A DNA stretch of 64,000 bases, taken from Nostoc foliaceum FACHB-393 (lineage in GTDB: Bacteria; Cyanobacteriota; Cyanobacteriia; Cyanobacteriales; Nostocaceae). How positions within the stretch are numbered: position 1 is the stretch's first letter; each line of letters opens with the position of its first letter. The stretch is from NCBI RefSeq assembly GCF_014698505.1, contig NZ_JACJTD010000029.1, positions 1 through 64,000 on the forward strand. The letters run 5' to 3'. The notes under the pieces are model-generated. The model was not told the DNA's origin. It did not search any database and worked only from the letters and a program-made list of their open reading frames with translations. Of the stretch, positions 1 through 9,544 are shown piece by piece. A program made the translations under genes and the position numbers.

Positions 1-199
1 TCGAGTTGAGGTTATTAGCAAAGGGGAAGTCAGAAGCGAGAACAGCACAATAAGCGCTCAACTCGTACTTCCCAATTCCCTTGTTATCCATCCAGTAGCG
101 AAGACAAGAATTACGGATAAAACGAGCGGTCCGAATTGCTTCATCAAGCTTTTCGTATTGCTCGTTACTACCCTTAAGTTTTGCTTCAAATACAAGCAT
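1..199 (-). CDS. TnpB-family protein of an IS200/IS605-type element (5' part, cut by window edge)
   Basis: The minus strand opens with ATG at 199 and stays open to the window edge, giving 66 residues that begin MLVFEAKLKG and contain TARFIRNSCLRYWMDN. This is the N-terminus typical of cyanobacterial TnpB (OrfB) proteins of IS200/IS605 or IS1341 elements. TnpB proteins are RNA-guided DNA nucleases that act with an omegaRNA from the element's right end. The RuvC and zinc-finger parts would lie outside the window, so intactness cannot be judged. No tnpA is seen on the visible side. Family identification comes from recognition of the N-terminal block. Confidence 0.85.
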   Translation of the reverse strand, partial: MLVFEAKLKGSNEQYEKLDEAIRTARFIRNSCLRYWMDNKGIGKYELSAYCAVLASDFPFANNLNS

Positions 200-256
200 G
201 GTTACGCTGCTACACTTAGCGTAATTATATCATAAATACGAGCAAAAATCACGAAA

Positions 257-281
257 AAGCCGTGCTAGAAGCACAGGGCTT
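257..281. repeat. Hairpin upstream of tnpB, candidate element left end
   Basis: AAGCCGTGC and GCACAGGGCTT form an imperfect stem around a short loop, about 60 bp before the TnpB start codon. IS200/IS605 elements carry subterminal hairpins recognised by TnpA at both ends, so this is a plausible left end. The exact element boundary was not determined. Confidence 0.4.
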
Positions 282-324
282 TAGATCCAATCTTTCGGTA
301 AAGAAGCACTTTTGACCTGAGATT

Positions 325-2418
325 ATGCACTCCTCTAAAAAATCCCTCACTTACCCATCCAGTCACAAGAACAATCAAGTCGATAACTACCACGGTACTT
401 TAATCGCAGATCCTTATCGTTGGTTAGAAGATCCTGACTCTGAAGAAACAAGGACTTGGATTGAGGCACAAAATCAAATTACTTTTGGCTACTTGAGTGA
501 AATTCCTACCAGGGAAAAAATTAAACAGCGCCTCACCAAACTTTGGGATTATGAAAAATATGGTATCCCTTTTAAAGAAGGTGAATCTCTGCAAGACAGT
601 TCTACCGAACGCTACTTTTATTTTAAAAATGACGGACTGCAAAATCAAAGTGTCCTCTACACTCTGAAAACCCTCGACGACCAACCCAAAGTTTTACTCG
701 ACCCAAATAAACTTTCAGAAGATGGCACTGTTGCTCTTTCAGGATTATCTATTAGCGAGGATGCTAAACTTTTAGCATATGGTTTATCCGCCTCTGGTTC
801 TGATTGGCAAGAGTGGAAAGTCCGGGATGTCGAAACTGGTGAAGACCTACAAGACCAGTTGAAATGGATTAAATTTTCTGGTGCGTCATGGACACATGAT
901 AATCAAGGTTTTTTCTACAGCCGTTACGATGAGCCAAATGAAAAAACTCAATTAGAAGATGTTAACTATTATCAAAAGCTCTACTATCATCAGCTAGGTC
1001 AACCCCAATCAGAAGATGTACTGATTTATCATCGTCCTGACCAAAAAGAATGGGGTTTTAGTGGCGGTGTTACTGAAGATGGATGCTATCTAATAATTTC
1101 AGTTTGGCTGGGTACTGACTCCAAAAATTTGGTTTTCTCCAAAGATTTGACTAACCCTAATGCTGAAGTCTTAGAGCTAATTAACCAGTTTGAGGCAGAT
1201 TACAGCTTTATCGACAATGATGATAGCGTGTTTTATTTTCGCACAGATTTAAATGCACCACGGGGAAGAGTTATTGCGATTGACACGAAAAATCCTGCCA
1301 AGGAAAATTGGCAAGAAATCATTCCTCAATCAGCAGAAACATTGGAAAGTGTCGGGATACTCAATAACCAATTTGTTGCTGATTACCTCAAAGATGCTCA
1401 CAGCCAAATTAAAATTTTTGACCTCAAAGGTGCATTTATTCGAGAAGTAGAACTACCTGGACTCGGTTCAGCAAGTGGTTTCGGTGGTAAGCGTCATGAT
1501 ACCGAAACTTTTTATAGTTACACCAGTTTCACTACACCAGGAACTATCTATCGCTACGATATGATAACTGGTAACAGTACTGTTTTTCGCCAGCCAGAGG
1601 TAGATTTTAATCCTAACGATTATGAGACAAAACAGGTTTTTTATCAGAGCAAAGATGGTACTAGAGTACCCATGTTTATTACGCACAAAAAGGGCATTAA
1701 ATTAGATGGAAATAACCCCACTTATCTCTATGCGTATGGTGGTTTTAATAACTCAATGACTCCTGGTTTTTCTGTGAGTCTGTTGGTGTGGATGGAGATG
1801 GGTGGTGTCTATGCTATGCCCAATATACGCGGTGGTGGAGAATATGGCGAAGAATGGCATCAAGCAGGAATGAAGGATAAAAAGCAGAATGTCTTTGATG
1901 ACTTTATTGGCGCAGCTGAGTGGTTAATTGCTAATAAGTATACTAAGACTGATAAGCTAGCGATCGCAGGTGGTAGTAACGGCGGTTTATTGGTGGGTGC
2001 TTGTATGACGCAACGTCCCGATTTATTTGGTGCAGCTTTACCAGCAGTCGGCGTGATGGATATGTTGCGCTTCCACAAATTCACCATCGGTTGGGCTTGG
2101 ACTTCCGAATATGGTTCCCCGGATAATCCAGAGGAATTTCCTGCACTCTATGCCTATTCGCCATTGCAGAATCTCAAACCAGATACAGCTTACCCAGCAA
2201 CCTTAATTACCACAGCCGATCATGACGATCGCGTTGTCCCTGCTCATAGTTTCAAATTTGCCGCAGCTTTGCAAGAGGCTCACACAGGTGATGCGCCAGT
2301 GTTAATTAGAATTGAGACTAAGGCAGGACATGGTGCAGGTAAACCCACAGCTAAAATTATCGAAGAAGCCGCAGACAAATGGGCTTTTTTGGTGCGTACT
2401 TTGAATGTTGAAGTTTAA
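325..2418 (+). CDS. Prolyl oligopeptidase (S9A serine peptidase)
   Basis: The 697-residue protein has the two-part plan of prolyl oligopeptidase: an N-terminal block and seven-blade beta-propeller (about residues 10-430) followed by an alpha/beta-hydrolase domain. The nucleophile is Ser551 in GGSNGG. The acid lies in DHDDRVVP (residues 632-639), and the histidine is His669 in AGHGAG. The family cleaves short peptides after proline in the cytoplasm, and no signal peptide is visible. The length matches the family (about 700). It is read alone, with the next gene 135 bp downstream. Confidence 0.93.
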   Translation: MHSSKKSLTYPSSHKNNQVDNYHGTLIADPYRWLEDPDSEETRTWIEAQNQITFGYLSEIPTREKIKQRLTKLWDYEKYGIPFKEGESLQDSSTERYFYFKNDGLQNQSVLYTLKTLDDQPKVLLDPNKLSEDGTVALSGLSISEDAKLLAYGLSASGSDWQEWKVRDVETGEDLQDQLKWIKFSGASWTHDNQGFFYSRYDEPNEKTQLEDVNYYQKLYYHQLGQPQSEDVLIYHRPDQKEWGFSGGVTEDGCYLIISVWLGTDSKNLVFSKDLTNPNAEVLELINQFEADYSFIDNDDSVFYFRTDLNAPRGRVIAIDTKNPAKENWQEIIPQSAETLESVGILNNQFVADYLKDAHSQIKIFDLKGAFIREVELPGLGSASGFGGKRHDTETFYSYTSFTTPGTIYRYDMITGNSTVFRQPEVDFNPNDYETKQVFYQSKDGTRVPMFITHKKGIKLDGNNPTYLYAYGGFNNSMTPGFSVSLLVWMEMGGVYAMPNIRGGGEYGEEWHQAGMKDKKQNVFDDFIGAAEWLIANKYTKTDKLAIAGGSNGGLLVGACMTQRPDLFGAALPAVGVMDMLRFHKFTIGWAWTSEYGSPDNPEEFPALYAYSPLQNLKPDTAYPATLITTADHDDRVVPAHSFKFAAALQEAHTGDAPVLIRIETKAGHGAGKPTAKIIEEAADKWAFLVRTLNVEV

Positions 2419-2553
2419 GGGTTGATTTATTTGTGAGTGCGTTAACGCAGTGTAACGCACTACATTTTCTTGATTAGACATATTATAAATTTTGCTTGAT
2501 TACCTGCATCAGGCGGGGTAGTTTAGATACTCATCTAACATAAAATTCCGCTT

Positions 2554-3681
2554 ATGCGCCTGACTTCACTGGATGTTTTTCGCGGCATTACCATAGCTGC
2601 GATGATTCTCGTCAATATGGCGGGAGTCGCAGATGATGTATATCCTCCCTTAGCCCACGCCGATTGGCACGGTTGCACACCAACAGACTTGGTATTTCCC
2701 TTCTTTCTCTTCATTGTCGGCGTAGCAATGACTTTCTCGCTGTCAAAATACACCAAAGATAACAAACCAACCTCAGATGTTTACTGGCGTATCTTACGCC
2801 GCGCTGCCATTCTCTTTGCCTTAGGCTTGCTACTCAATGGCTTTTGGAATCAAGGTGTTTGGACTTTTGACTTAAATAGTATCCGCATGATGGGAGTATT
2901 GCAGCGCATTAGCATTACCTATCTGCTGGCTTCCTTGGTAGTTCTCAACCTTCCGCGTAAAGGGCAATGGATACTTGCAGCAGTGCTACTTATCGGCTAC
3001 TGGCTAACGATGATGTATTTACCAGTGCCCGATTATGGAGCGGGAATGCTGACGCGAGAAGGTAATTTTGGCGCTTATATTGACCGCCTGATTATTCCCA
3101 AAGCACATCTATATAAAGGTGATGGTTTCAACTTTATGGGAGATCCAGAGGGGCTGTTCAGTAGTATTCCCGGTATAGTAAACGTCCTCGCTGGCTACTT
3201 CACTGGTCAATGGATACGCAGCCAACCTGTACAGTCACGCACAAGTATAGGTTTAGGATTATTTGGAGTTGCTTGTTTAATTATCGGTTGGGCGTGGGGG
3301 TGGATATTCCCCATTAACAAAAAGCTATGGACAAGTTCTTATGTAGTTTTCACCAGCGGTTGGGCTTTACTTTTATTAGCAGCTTGTTATGAACTCATCG
3401 AAGTCCGGCTGATACGTCGCTGGAGTAAACCTTTTGAAATTATGGGCTTAAATGCGATCGCACTTTTCGTTCCATCCGTTTTGTTGATTAAAATCTTAGT
3501 CAGAACCACTATCGGTACAGGCAAAGACGCTCCCAGTACCTACAATTGGATTTACCAGAATTTTTTCGCATCTTGGGCGGGAGTCTTGAATGGTTCCCTG
3601 TTGTTTGCCATAGTCACCGTGTTGTTGTGGTGGGCTGTTGGTGTTCTGATGTATCGGCAACGCTGGTTTCTCAAAGTGTAA
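2554..3681 (+). CDS. Heparan-alpha-glucosaminide N-acetyltransferase-like membrane protein (DUF5009/NagX family)
   Basis: The 375-residue polytopic membrane protein begins with the family signature LTSLDVFRGITIAAMILVN, followed by about ten hydrophobic segments. The motif PTDLVFPFFLFIVGVAM in the second segment is also typical. Relatives are human HGSNAT and bacterial NagX (COG4299), which move acyl groups across a membrane to sugars. The substrate here is not known. A weak inverted repeat built on AGTGCGTTA lies just upstream (2434-2460) and may end the peptidase transcript. The family call is firm, the enzymatic role inferred. Confidence 0.85.
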   Translation: MRLTSLDVFRGITIAAMILVNMAGVADDVYPPLAHADWHGCTPTDLVFPFFLFIVGVAMTFSLSKYTKDNKPTSDVYWRILRRAAILFALGLLLNGFWNQGVWTFDLNSIRMMGVLQRISITYLLASLVVLNLPRKGQWILAAVLLIGYWLTMMYLPVPDYGAGMLTREGNFGAYIDRLIIPKAHLYKGDGFNFMGDPEGLFSSIPGIVNVLAGYFTGQWIRSQPVQSRTSIGLGLFGVACLIIGWAWGWIFPINKKLWTSSYVVFTSGWALLLLAACYELIEVRLIRRWSKPFEIMGLNAIALFVPSVLLIKILVRTTIGTGKDAPSTYNWIYQNFFASWAGVLNGSLLFAIVTVLLWWAVGVLMYRQRWFLKV

Positions 3682-4218
3682 TAATTGCGATGACCTCCGG
3701 TCGGTCGGAGACCATCGCCTACGGCGGGCGCTTGCGCCATCGCAAGGTTTTTAGGTTTGCTACTCTAGCCTACGAGAATGCTGAGAACAAGCGATCGCAA
3801 AAACACTTATTTGAGCGGACATGATATAAACTCTGGCTTTTTCTATCAAACGCAAATATGCAAAGTTTTTATTTGCGTTATATTTTGTATTAGCCAATAT
3901 TCTTAATTATTGTACTTAAAAACAGGCGTAATAAAGTAAAAATTTTTTGTGCTTTACGTTTGGGTGTTAGCTAGGTTACAACAGGTATTAAGTAATCCTT
4001 TTTTCACACTCAAGGAACAAAGACGAGCGCAGCATTATCTTTACTCTTGATCAACTTATTTCCGTTCTTCTTAGGGGACTGATCGGAGTTTTGATATCTG
4101 GCAAAAAGCCGCTTCTAAAATTCCGAATAAAGAAGCGTCTACAAACTTCTGTGTGTGTTGAAAATTATTATTTCTTCTAATTCACTAAATTAATCCATAC
4201 AAAATTGTGAGGTTATAA
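3682..4218. other. 537-bp intergenic region with two dispersed repeats
   Basis: Bases 3686-3743 carry a GC-rich palindromic repeat (GCGATGACCTCCGGTCGG ... GGAGACCATCGCC). A second copy lies at about 32760-32812. A CGGACATGATAT end motif is at 3816-3827, shared with elements at 30136 and 36648-36777. A HIP1 octamer lies at about 3791. At 4110-4136 CGCTTCT and AGAAGCG can pair. No coding potential is seen. Confidence 0.6.
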
Positions 4219-4923
4219 ATGCATCGCATTAAATTTTGGGTATTTTTGCCAGCTGCCCTAATTTTCGGCTGCTCAAATCAATTGTTTCAATCTAGTCCGT
4301 CTGTGGCAAACTCTAATCCAGCAGTAGTTCAACCAACTAGTCCAACTTTATTAGCAAAGGCGAGTTATCTTTCACCGCTGGAACAACAGGTAATTGTGGA
4401 AACAAATAAGGTACGAACAAACCCCAAAGCATACCTTCCAATTATGGAAAACTATAAAAAGCGCTTTGAGGGGAACCGAGTCAAAATTTCTAATAATGCC
4501 TATTTGCGAACTCAAGAAGGAGTCAAAGCAGTCAATGAAGCGATCGCATTTTTGAAATCAGCACGTCCTGTAGGAGCATTGAGTGCCTCGAAAGGTATGT
4601 CTTTAGGAGCAAGAGACCATGTTAAAGACCAAGGCCCAAAAGGTGCTACAGGTCATGATGGTAGCGATGGTAGCAACCCCTTTAATCGCATTAACCGCTA
4701 TGGTAGATGGCAAACAACCGCAGGCGAAAATATCAGTTATGGCCCAAACACCGCCCAAGATATTGTCATGCAGTTAATTATTGATGATGGTGTGCCCGAT
4801 CGCGGTCATAGAAAAAACATTTTTAACGCCGCTTTTAAAGTGTCTGGTGTTGCTTATGGAACCCACAAATCCTATAGAACAATTTGCGTAATTAACTACG
4901 CTGGGGGGTATAGGGAACAATAA
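4219..4923 (+). CDS. CAP/SCP-domain lipoprotein
   Basis: The 234-residue protein starts with a lipoprotein signal peptide ending IFGC (Cys18). A Ser/Pro/Thr-rich spacer follows, then a CAP (SCP/PR-1) domain from about residue 55 to the end. Recognisable CAP elements are [48 protein letters not shown] and the closing VINYAGGY. Function of bacterial CAP proteins is poorly known; they are extracytoplasmic, and some bind lipids or glycans. The gene is convergent with the carotenoid oxygenase gene. The gap between them contains pairing CCTCCG and CGGAGG blocks (about 4998-5044) that may stop both transcripts. Confidence 0.85.
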   Translation: MHRIKFWVFLPAALIFGCSNQLFQSSPSVANSNPAVVQPTSPTLLAKASYLSPLEQQVIVETNKVRTNPKAYLPIMENYKKRFEGNRVKISNNAYLRTQEGVKAVNEAIAFLKSARPVGALSASKGMSLGARDHVKDQGPKGATGHDGSDGSNPFNRINRYGRWQTTAGENISYGPNTAQDIVMQLIIDDGVPDRGHRKNIFNAAFKVSGVAYGTHKSYRTICVINYAGGYREQ

Positions 4924-5097
4924 TTTGAGGTGGACAAGGAGAAATAGAAAGAATATATCTAGCAATTAAAAATCGTGGCTACACAAACAGGAGCTACACC
5001 TCCGTGGGCTAAGAGAAAATTAAGGTTTTTTAACCAGCGGAGGCGGGTTTTGTCTGTGTAGACGCGGTTTGTAACCGCCCATTTAGCGTTAAGTTGA

Positions 5098-6480
5098 CTA
5101 TTCCTGTGCAACCCAAGCACCATGAAATCCATAAGGCACTCGTTGAGGAATTATCACCCGCGCTACAGGTTCAGCAGTTACATCTTGGGCATTCACCACT
5201 ACTAATTCGGAAGTGTTTGAATTCTCATCGTGGACGAAAGTTATAAGCCAACCATCATCCTCAGCAATTGCACCAGGACGCGGCGCAAACACAGCTTCAC
5301 CGCCATAGCGCCCCTGTCCGAATTCGTGGGTTTGGGACTGTCCATTGCTGAAGTCGTACTTAATGATCCCTTCAAATAAAGGTAGGGGACTATTTGCCAT
5401 TTTGTTACTGTAGCCATATCGGGTTTTTCGCCCCAACAGATTTTCGTTGACGCGGGGAAATTCTGAAGCTACATCGTCCAACATCTCTTCACGCACTGTC
5501 CCCGTACTGAGATTAAATCGCCAGCGATGTAAACGGGGGATATTTCCTTCTGGGTCGAGTTGCGAATCATCAGAACTCAAAACAGTAGTAGAACTCATGC
5601 GACAGGCAATAAGGACTACTTCATCTCCCTCTTCGTAAGCATTGAGGGTATGGAAGACGTAGCAAGAGGGACTTTCAAACCAGCGGATATTACTGTTATC
5701 ACCGTGACGTGGTAGAATGCCAAAACGACTTGGGCGATCGCGCTCAAACATCATAACGGGTTCTCCCCGTTGCGATCGCTCGGCGCTAAAAGTCAGCGGC
5801 AAATCCATAAAGATCGTATAGTTTTCAGTGATGGCGAAATCGTGCATCATCACTCCCATTGGCAGGTCAATTGGCACTGTCCGCAACAGTTCGCCTTGGG
5901 CTGAGACTACACTATATTGCAGATACGGTGGCACAAACAGAGAGTAGCCAAAGAAGATCATTTCGCCTGTAACCGGGTCTACCTTAGGATGGGCTGTGAA
6001 GGCAGAAACTAGTTTGCCATTATAGGTGTACTCACCAATAGTTTCTAATTCAGGAAGCTTGATGGTGTGAGGTTTACCTCCCTCGTTCAGCGCCAACATC
6101 TGACCAGCGTGCCACACTAAGGCAGTATTGGCAGTATTTTTGTAGCCACCGTGGGGGTTATCCATTTGTGGTGGTTCTAACAACCCACTCCAGAGAGCCT
6201 TACCCGCTTCTCGTTCTTTTTTCCATGCGGCTGTCTGGACGTAGCGGTTACAATATGTAGCTACGCCGTTGCTAATTTGCACACCATGCAACATCCCATC
6301 CCCATCAAACCAATGATATTCACCGATGGGTGTCCATTGAGGGTTAGGGCCATTTCGGACAAACATCCCCGATAGGTCAAGGGGTAATTCACCGATGACT
6401 AGCAATTTGTCTGTGGTAATTTCTTCATGGATTGGAGCAAAATTGCGATCGAGATACGGATTGACTGCTATTGTTGTCAT
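5098..6480 (-). CDS. Carotenoid (apocarotenoid) cleavage oxygenase
   Basis: The 460-residue protein belongs to the RPE65/carotenoid cleavage dioxygenase family: non-haem iron enzymes with a seven-blade propeller that split polyene chains with O2. Iron-ligand histidines are visible in AHPKVDPVTGE, MMHDFAIT, VFHTLNAYEEGDE and YGFHGAWV, and VRNGPNPQW near the N-terminus is diagnostic. The exact substrate (whole carotenoid or apocarotenal) cannot be told. It lies 9 bp downstream of a PadR regulator gene on the same strand, so the two probably form an operon. Confidence 0.92.
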   Translation of the reverse strand: MTTIAVNPYLDRNFAPIHEEITTDKLLVIGELPLDLSGMFVRNGPNPQWTPIGEYHWFDGDGMLHGVQISNGVATYCNRYVQTAAWKKEREAGKALWSGLLEPPQMDNPHGGYKNTANTALVWHAGQMLALNEGGKPHTIKLPELETIGEYTYNGKLVSAFTAHPKVDPVTGEMIFFGYSLFVPPYLQYSVVSAQGELLRTVPIDLPMGVMMHDFAITENYTIFMDLPLTFSAERSQRGEPVMMFERDRPSRFGILPRHGDNSNIRWFESPSCYVFHTLNAYEEGDEVVLIACRMSSTTVLSSDDSQLDPEGNIPRLHRWRFNLSTGTVREEMLDDVASEFPRVNENLLGRKTRYGYSNKMANSPLPLFEGIIKYDFSNGQSQTHEFGQGRYGGEAVFAPRPGAIAEDDGWLITFVHDENSNTSELVVVNAQDVTAEPVARVIIPQRVPYGFHGAWVAQE

Positions 6481-6489
6481 TGCCTTGAT

Positions 6490-7056
6490 TTATAGAATCT
6501 GATAATGTGATGCATATGGTTTTTGGTGACTGATAACATTGATCGCTATCTTCAACCAATTAATATAAGTCTGTTCTCTTCGGATCAACAACTCCAGCAC
6601 AAGCCTTTGCATCACCTGCTCACGGTTGGCAGACTCATCATCAAGTGATGGCAAATCAATGATTTCACATTCAGCAAGCTTTTTGCTTCGGGCCGCCAAT
6701 TCTTGTTCCAGTAGGTAAATGATGGTTTCATTCGGCAACTGGTCTGCAAAATGCAACTGGACAAGCATTGGTTCTCGTACAGTCGGTAACGGCTGATGAG
6801 TCCCAAGCCATCGGGCAAATTCGGCTTTCCCTGCCTCCGTTACGCTGTAGACTTTGCGGTTAGGGCGATCGTGCTGAATCTCAATCTTACAGGTAATCCA
6901 GCCTTGCTCAACTAGCTTATCGAGAGTTCTATAAATTTGTGCCTGGTCAGCTGGCCATAAATAAGCAATGCATTGATCAAAGCAGCTCGTTTTGAGGTCG
7001 TAGCCTGTCATTTCTTGCTGCTGAAGAAGACCTAGAATTACATATGCTAGCGACAT
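6490..7056 (-). CDS. PadR-family transcriptional regulator
   Basis: The 188-residue protein has an N-terminal winged helix (residues 1-85; LAYVILGLLQQQEMTGYDLK, then AQIYRTLDKLVEQGWI). A C-terminal helical dimerisation half follows, as in the PadR/Vir family. PadR proteins are usually ligand-released repressors of the operon they start. Position as first gene of a two-gene operon with the carotenoid oxygenase suggests it controls that enzyme, perhaps in response to a carotenoid or phenolic ligand (inference). Confidence 0.9.
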   Translation of the reverse strand: MSLAYVILGLLQQQEMTGYDLKTSCFDQCIAYLWPADQAQIYRTLDKLVEQGWITCKIEIQHDRPNRKVYSVTEAGKAEFARWLGTHQPLPTVREPMLVQLHFADQLPNETIIYLLEQELAARSKKLAECEIIDLPSLDDESANREQVMQRLVLELLIRREQTYINWLKIAINVISHQKPYASHYQIL

Positions 7057-7234
7057 TAAGACTGTTTTCCCATAATTGATATTTTCTCGATAGGTTCTAC
7101 ACTATGTACTTCTTATAAGTTTATGCTAATATATGAGTAATCAAATATAAGATATAACAGTTATAAAAAGATATGTTAAATGTCATGCGTCTTAAAAAGG
7201 ATACCGAATACATGAACTGAGATTGGGCAGATGA

Positions 7235-7376
7235 CAATACGGTTCGGATAAGATCCCCCCGCCTGCCGCGATCCCCTTCCCCTTACAAAGAGGGTGAAGA
7301 GGAGAAAAAGCCCGCCAATTTATCGGGGGATTGGGCGGATATTCGAGAGACAAACCTGTTAACCGAAACGTATTAG
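7235..7376. repeat. MITE-like element, family 1 (about 142 bp)
   Basis: Terminal inverted repeats: CAATACGGTTCGGATAAG at the left, and GTTAACCGAAACGTATTAG at the right. The interior is low-complexity and has no coding capacity. The same kind of ends bound elements at 17330-17463, 24062-24201 and 29935-30039, though this copy has a different interior. It fills most of the gap before the next gene. The 7057-7234 stretch to its left is AT-rich and probably holds the promoter of the padR operon. Confidence 0.6.
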
Positions 7377-7450
7377 GGCAGTTGTTCGCTACAGTCTATT
7401 CGTGATGAATACCGACGCAGAAATTATTTAAGCCATTGAAGACTATCGTA

Positions 7451-7882
7451 ATGAAAGGATGGGTAACATTGACTTCTAACACACTTTCACAAAGAATACG
7501 TCAACATCAATATCTGCGTGATTTACGAAACAAATTACTCCACCTTCATAAGATGTTGCTGGAGACAGAACGTATTGCCTACGAACAGGTTAGTGGACGA
7601 GTATCAAGCGGAGAACTTCTTCAGCTAGTTATCGCTCATGAACAATTTGCTTGGCTACATCGCATTTCTAAGGTGGTTGTGCAAGTTGATGAAATGCTCG
7701 AAGCAGATGAACCGATATCGATGGACGATTTTGAAAAGTTGATTGCTGATGTCCGCACGCTGATTGTACCGTTAGAGACGGGCAACACCTTTGAGAGAAA
7801 GTATTACAACGCTCTCCAGCGCGAACCTGCTGCTGTGTTGGCACATGCAGAAATATCAAGATTTCTCACGACTAAGGTTTAA
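7451..7882 (+). CDS. Conserved hypothetical protein
   Basis: A soluble, mainly alpha-helical protein of about 143 residues that I do not recognise. It contains RQHQYLRDLRNKLLHLHKML, a central acidic helix pair (VQVDEMLEADEPISMDDFEK) and a basic RK near the end. The start is uncertain: TTG 7436 and ATG 7451 lack a clear Shine-Dalgarno sequence, whereas TTG 7469 sits about nine bases after AAAGGA and could be the true start. It stands alone, with two hairpins downstream. Regular amino-acid composition argues that it is a real gene. Confidence 0.6.
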   Translation: MKGWVTLTSNTLSQRIRQHQYLRDLRNKLLHLHKMLLETERIAYEQVSGRVSSGELLQLVIAHEQFAWLHRISKVVVQVDEMLEADEPISMDDFEKLIADVRTLIVPLETGNTFERKYYNALQREPAAVLAHAEISRFLTTKV

Positions 7883-7970
7883 GAGTAGATATGGCAAGAC
7901 TTGGGGCTTAAACCCCAAGTTCTAATGACCATCAGTTCATTCGACTCTTGCGGGAATACAAAATACCTTG

Positions 7971-8004
7971 AAAAGGCTACAGCGTTTATCTTGTAGCCTT
8001 TTTT
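7971..8004 (+). terminator. Rho-independent-type terminator
   Basis: AAGGCTACA (7973-7981) pairs with TGTAGCCTT (7992-8000), followed by a run of T. A second hairpin, ACTTGGGG/CCCCAAGT (about 7899-7921), precedes it. Both would end the transcript of the hypothetical gene upstream. Confidence 0.75.
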
Positions 8005-8105
8005 CGTGAAAATAGATAGAGCGATCGCTTATTTGAAGCGATCGCCATAATATCATCTGCGGTTAAACACAAATCAATTGCGATCGCAACATCTGCCGTT
8101 TAGAT

Positions 8106-9299
8106 TTATTTCCCCTGTCTCCGTTGTTTAACAGCATAGCCGTAGGGCAAAGGCCAGTTTGGTTCCTCATCCAAATGGTAACGGGCATGAATCGACCAAT
8201 ATGGATCGCGGAGCATTTCTCGACCGACGAGAACCAAATCCGCACATCCACAAGTAATTACTTGGTTGGCATACTCAGCCTCCTTTATCATCCCCACAGC
8301 CCCTGTTCTAATCCCAGCCTCTTCTCGGATTTTGGCAGCAAAAGGCACTTGATAACCTGTCTGCACGGGAATCCTGGCATGAGGGACTAAGCCTCCTGTG
8401 GAAACATCGATTAAATCAACGCCTAATTCCTTTAGTTCACGGGATAATATCACTGACTGCTTGAGATCCCAACCTCCCTCTACCCAGTCGGTAGCAGAGA
8501 GGCGCACAAAAAGCGGCATCCCGCTTGGCAGAATCTCTCGGATTCGTCTTGTAACCTCCAGTAACAAACGCATTCGGTTCTCCAACGAACCTCCGTAACG
8601 ATCTGTTCGTTGATTACTTAGCGGCGAAAGAAAAGAATGCAACAGGTATCCATGAGCTGCGTGGATTTCGATAATCTGAAAGCCCGCTTGAAGGGCACGC
8701 TGCGCTGTGGCAACAAAGGCTTCAATCACCTCTTCAATCCCAGCCTCATCGAGGGGTATGGGAACGGGGCCGCCCTCTTGAAACGGAATTGGGCTTGGCC
8801 CGACTACCGGCCAACCGCCTTCTTCAGGTGTTAACGGTGTACCACCCAGCCAGGGAACATTGCAACTCGCCTTTCGGCCAGCATGGGCTAATTGAATCCC
8901 TGCGATCGCTCCTTGTTGGCGAAGAAAGCGGACAATGCGAGCTAGTGGCTCGATGTGCATATCGTCCCAAAGACCAAGGTCACCGGGGGTGATTCGTCCT
9001 TGGGGTGTCACGGCTGTCGCTTCGACTACAATCAGGTGAGTGCCTCCAGTAGCCCGACTCCCCAAATGGACAAAATGCCAATCATTTGCGAATCCATTCT
9101 CTGCCGAGTATTGACACATTGGTGACATCGCTATGCGATCGGGCAGGGTGATATCTCGAATTTTCAGTGGACTAAACAAGTCAACTTCCGGGACATCCGA
9201 ATCGTGCAGACTCGTTGATTGACAACCGGGGGAATCTATGAATTCTAATTCGGTCTGGGCTGGAGATGATGGCAAGGTACTTAGTTTCTCTGTAGTCAT
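8106..9299 (-). CDS. NADH:flavin oxidoreductase, old yellow enzyme family (YqjM/NamA-like)
   Basis: The 397-residue protein has an FMN-binding TIM barrel from about residue 40 on. Diagnostic pieces are LFSPLKIRDITLPDRIAMSP, QLAHAGRKAS (substrate-binding His and the following Arg-Lys), EIHAAHGYLLHSFLSP and RYGGSLENRMRLL. The motif MCQYSA places it in the YqjM-like class rather than the classical yeast class. Such enzymes reduce activated C=C bonds with NAD(P)H. The first 40 residues are not part of the barrel, and the start may lie further in. Downstream (8020-8100) is HIP1-rich. Confidence 0.9.
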   Translation of the reverse strand: MTTEKLSTLPSSPAQTELEFIDSPGCQSTSLHDSDVPEVDLFSPLKIRDITLPDRIAMSPMCQYSAENGFANDWHFVHLGSRATGGTHLIVVEATAVTPQGRITPGDLGLWDDMHIEPLARIVRFLRQQGAIAGIQLAHAGRKASCNVPWLGGTPLTPEEGGWPVVGPSPIPFQEGGPVPIPLDEAGIEEVIEAFVATAQRALQAGFQIIEIHAAHGYLLHSFLSPLSNQRTDRYGGSLENRMRLLLEVTRRIREILPSGMPLFVRLSATDWVEGGWDLKQSVILSRELKELGVDLIDVSTGGLVPHARIPVQTGYQVPFAAKIREEAGIRTGAVGMIKEAEYANQVITCGCADLVLVGREMLRDPYWSIHARYHLDEEPNWPLPYGYAVKQRRQGK

Positions 9300-9544
9300 G
9301 CTGTTACTTTTCCGTGCTTTGTGGACTAAAACTCGTGTCCGAGTTAGCTCGTCAAAATCAATTCTGGATAGGGAGTTTCAGATATTGGGTGTCCGATTTT
9401 TTGTGACTTACCAAAGGATTTTTAACTAATCCCCGTAATTCCCCATCCCTCTATAGTGTAGAAATGTAAGGAACTTCCACATAAAAAAACATCCCATTGC
9501 CAAGGGACAAGAATGACAAGGTAAAATTTTCTTTCCCAGCTCCC

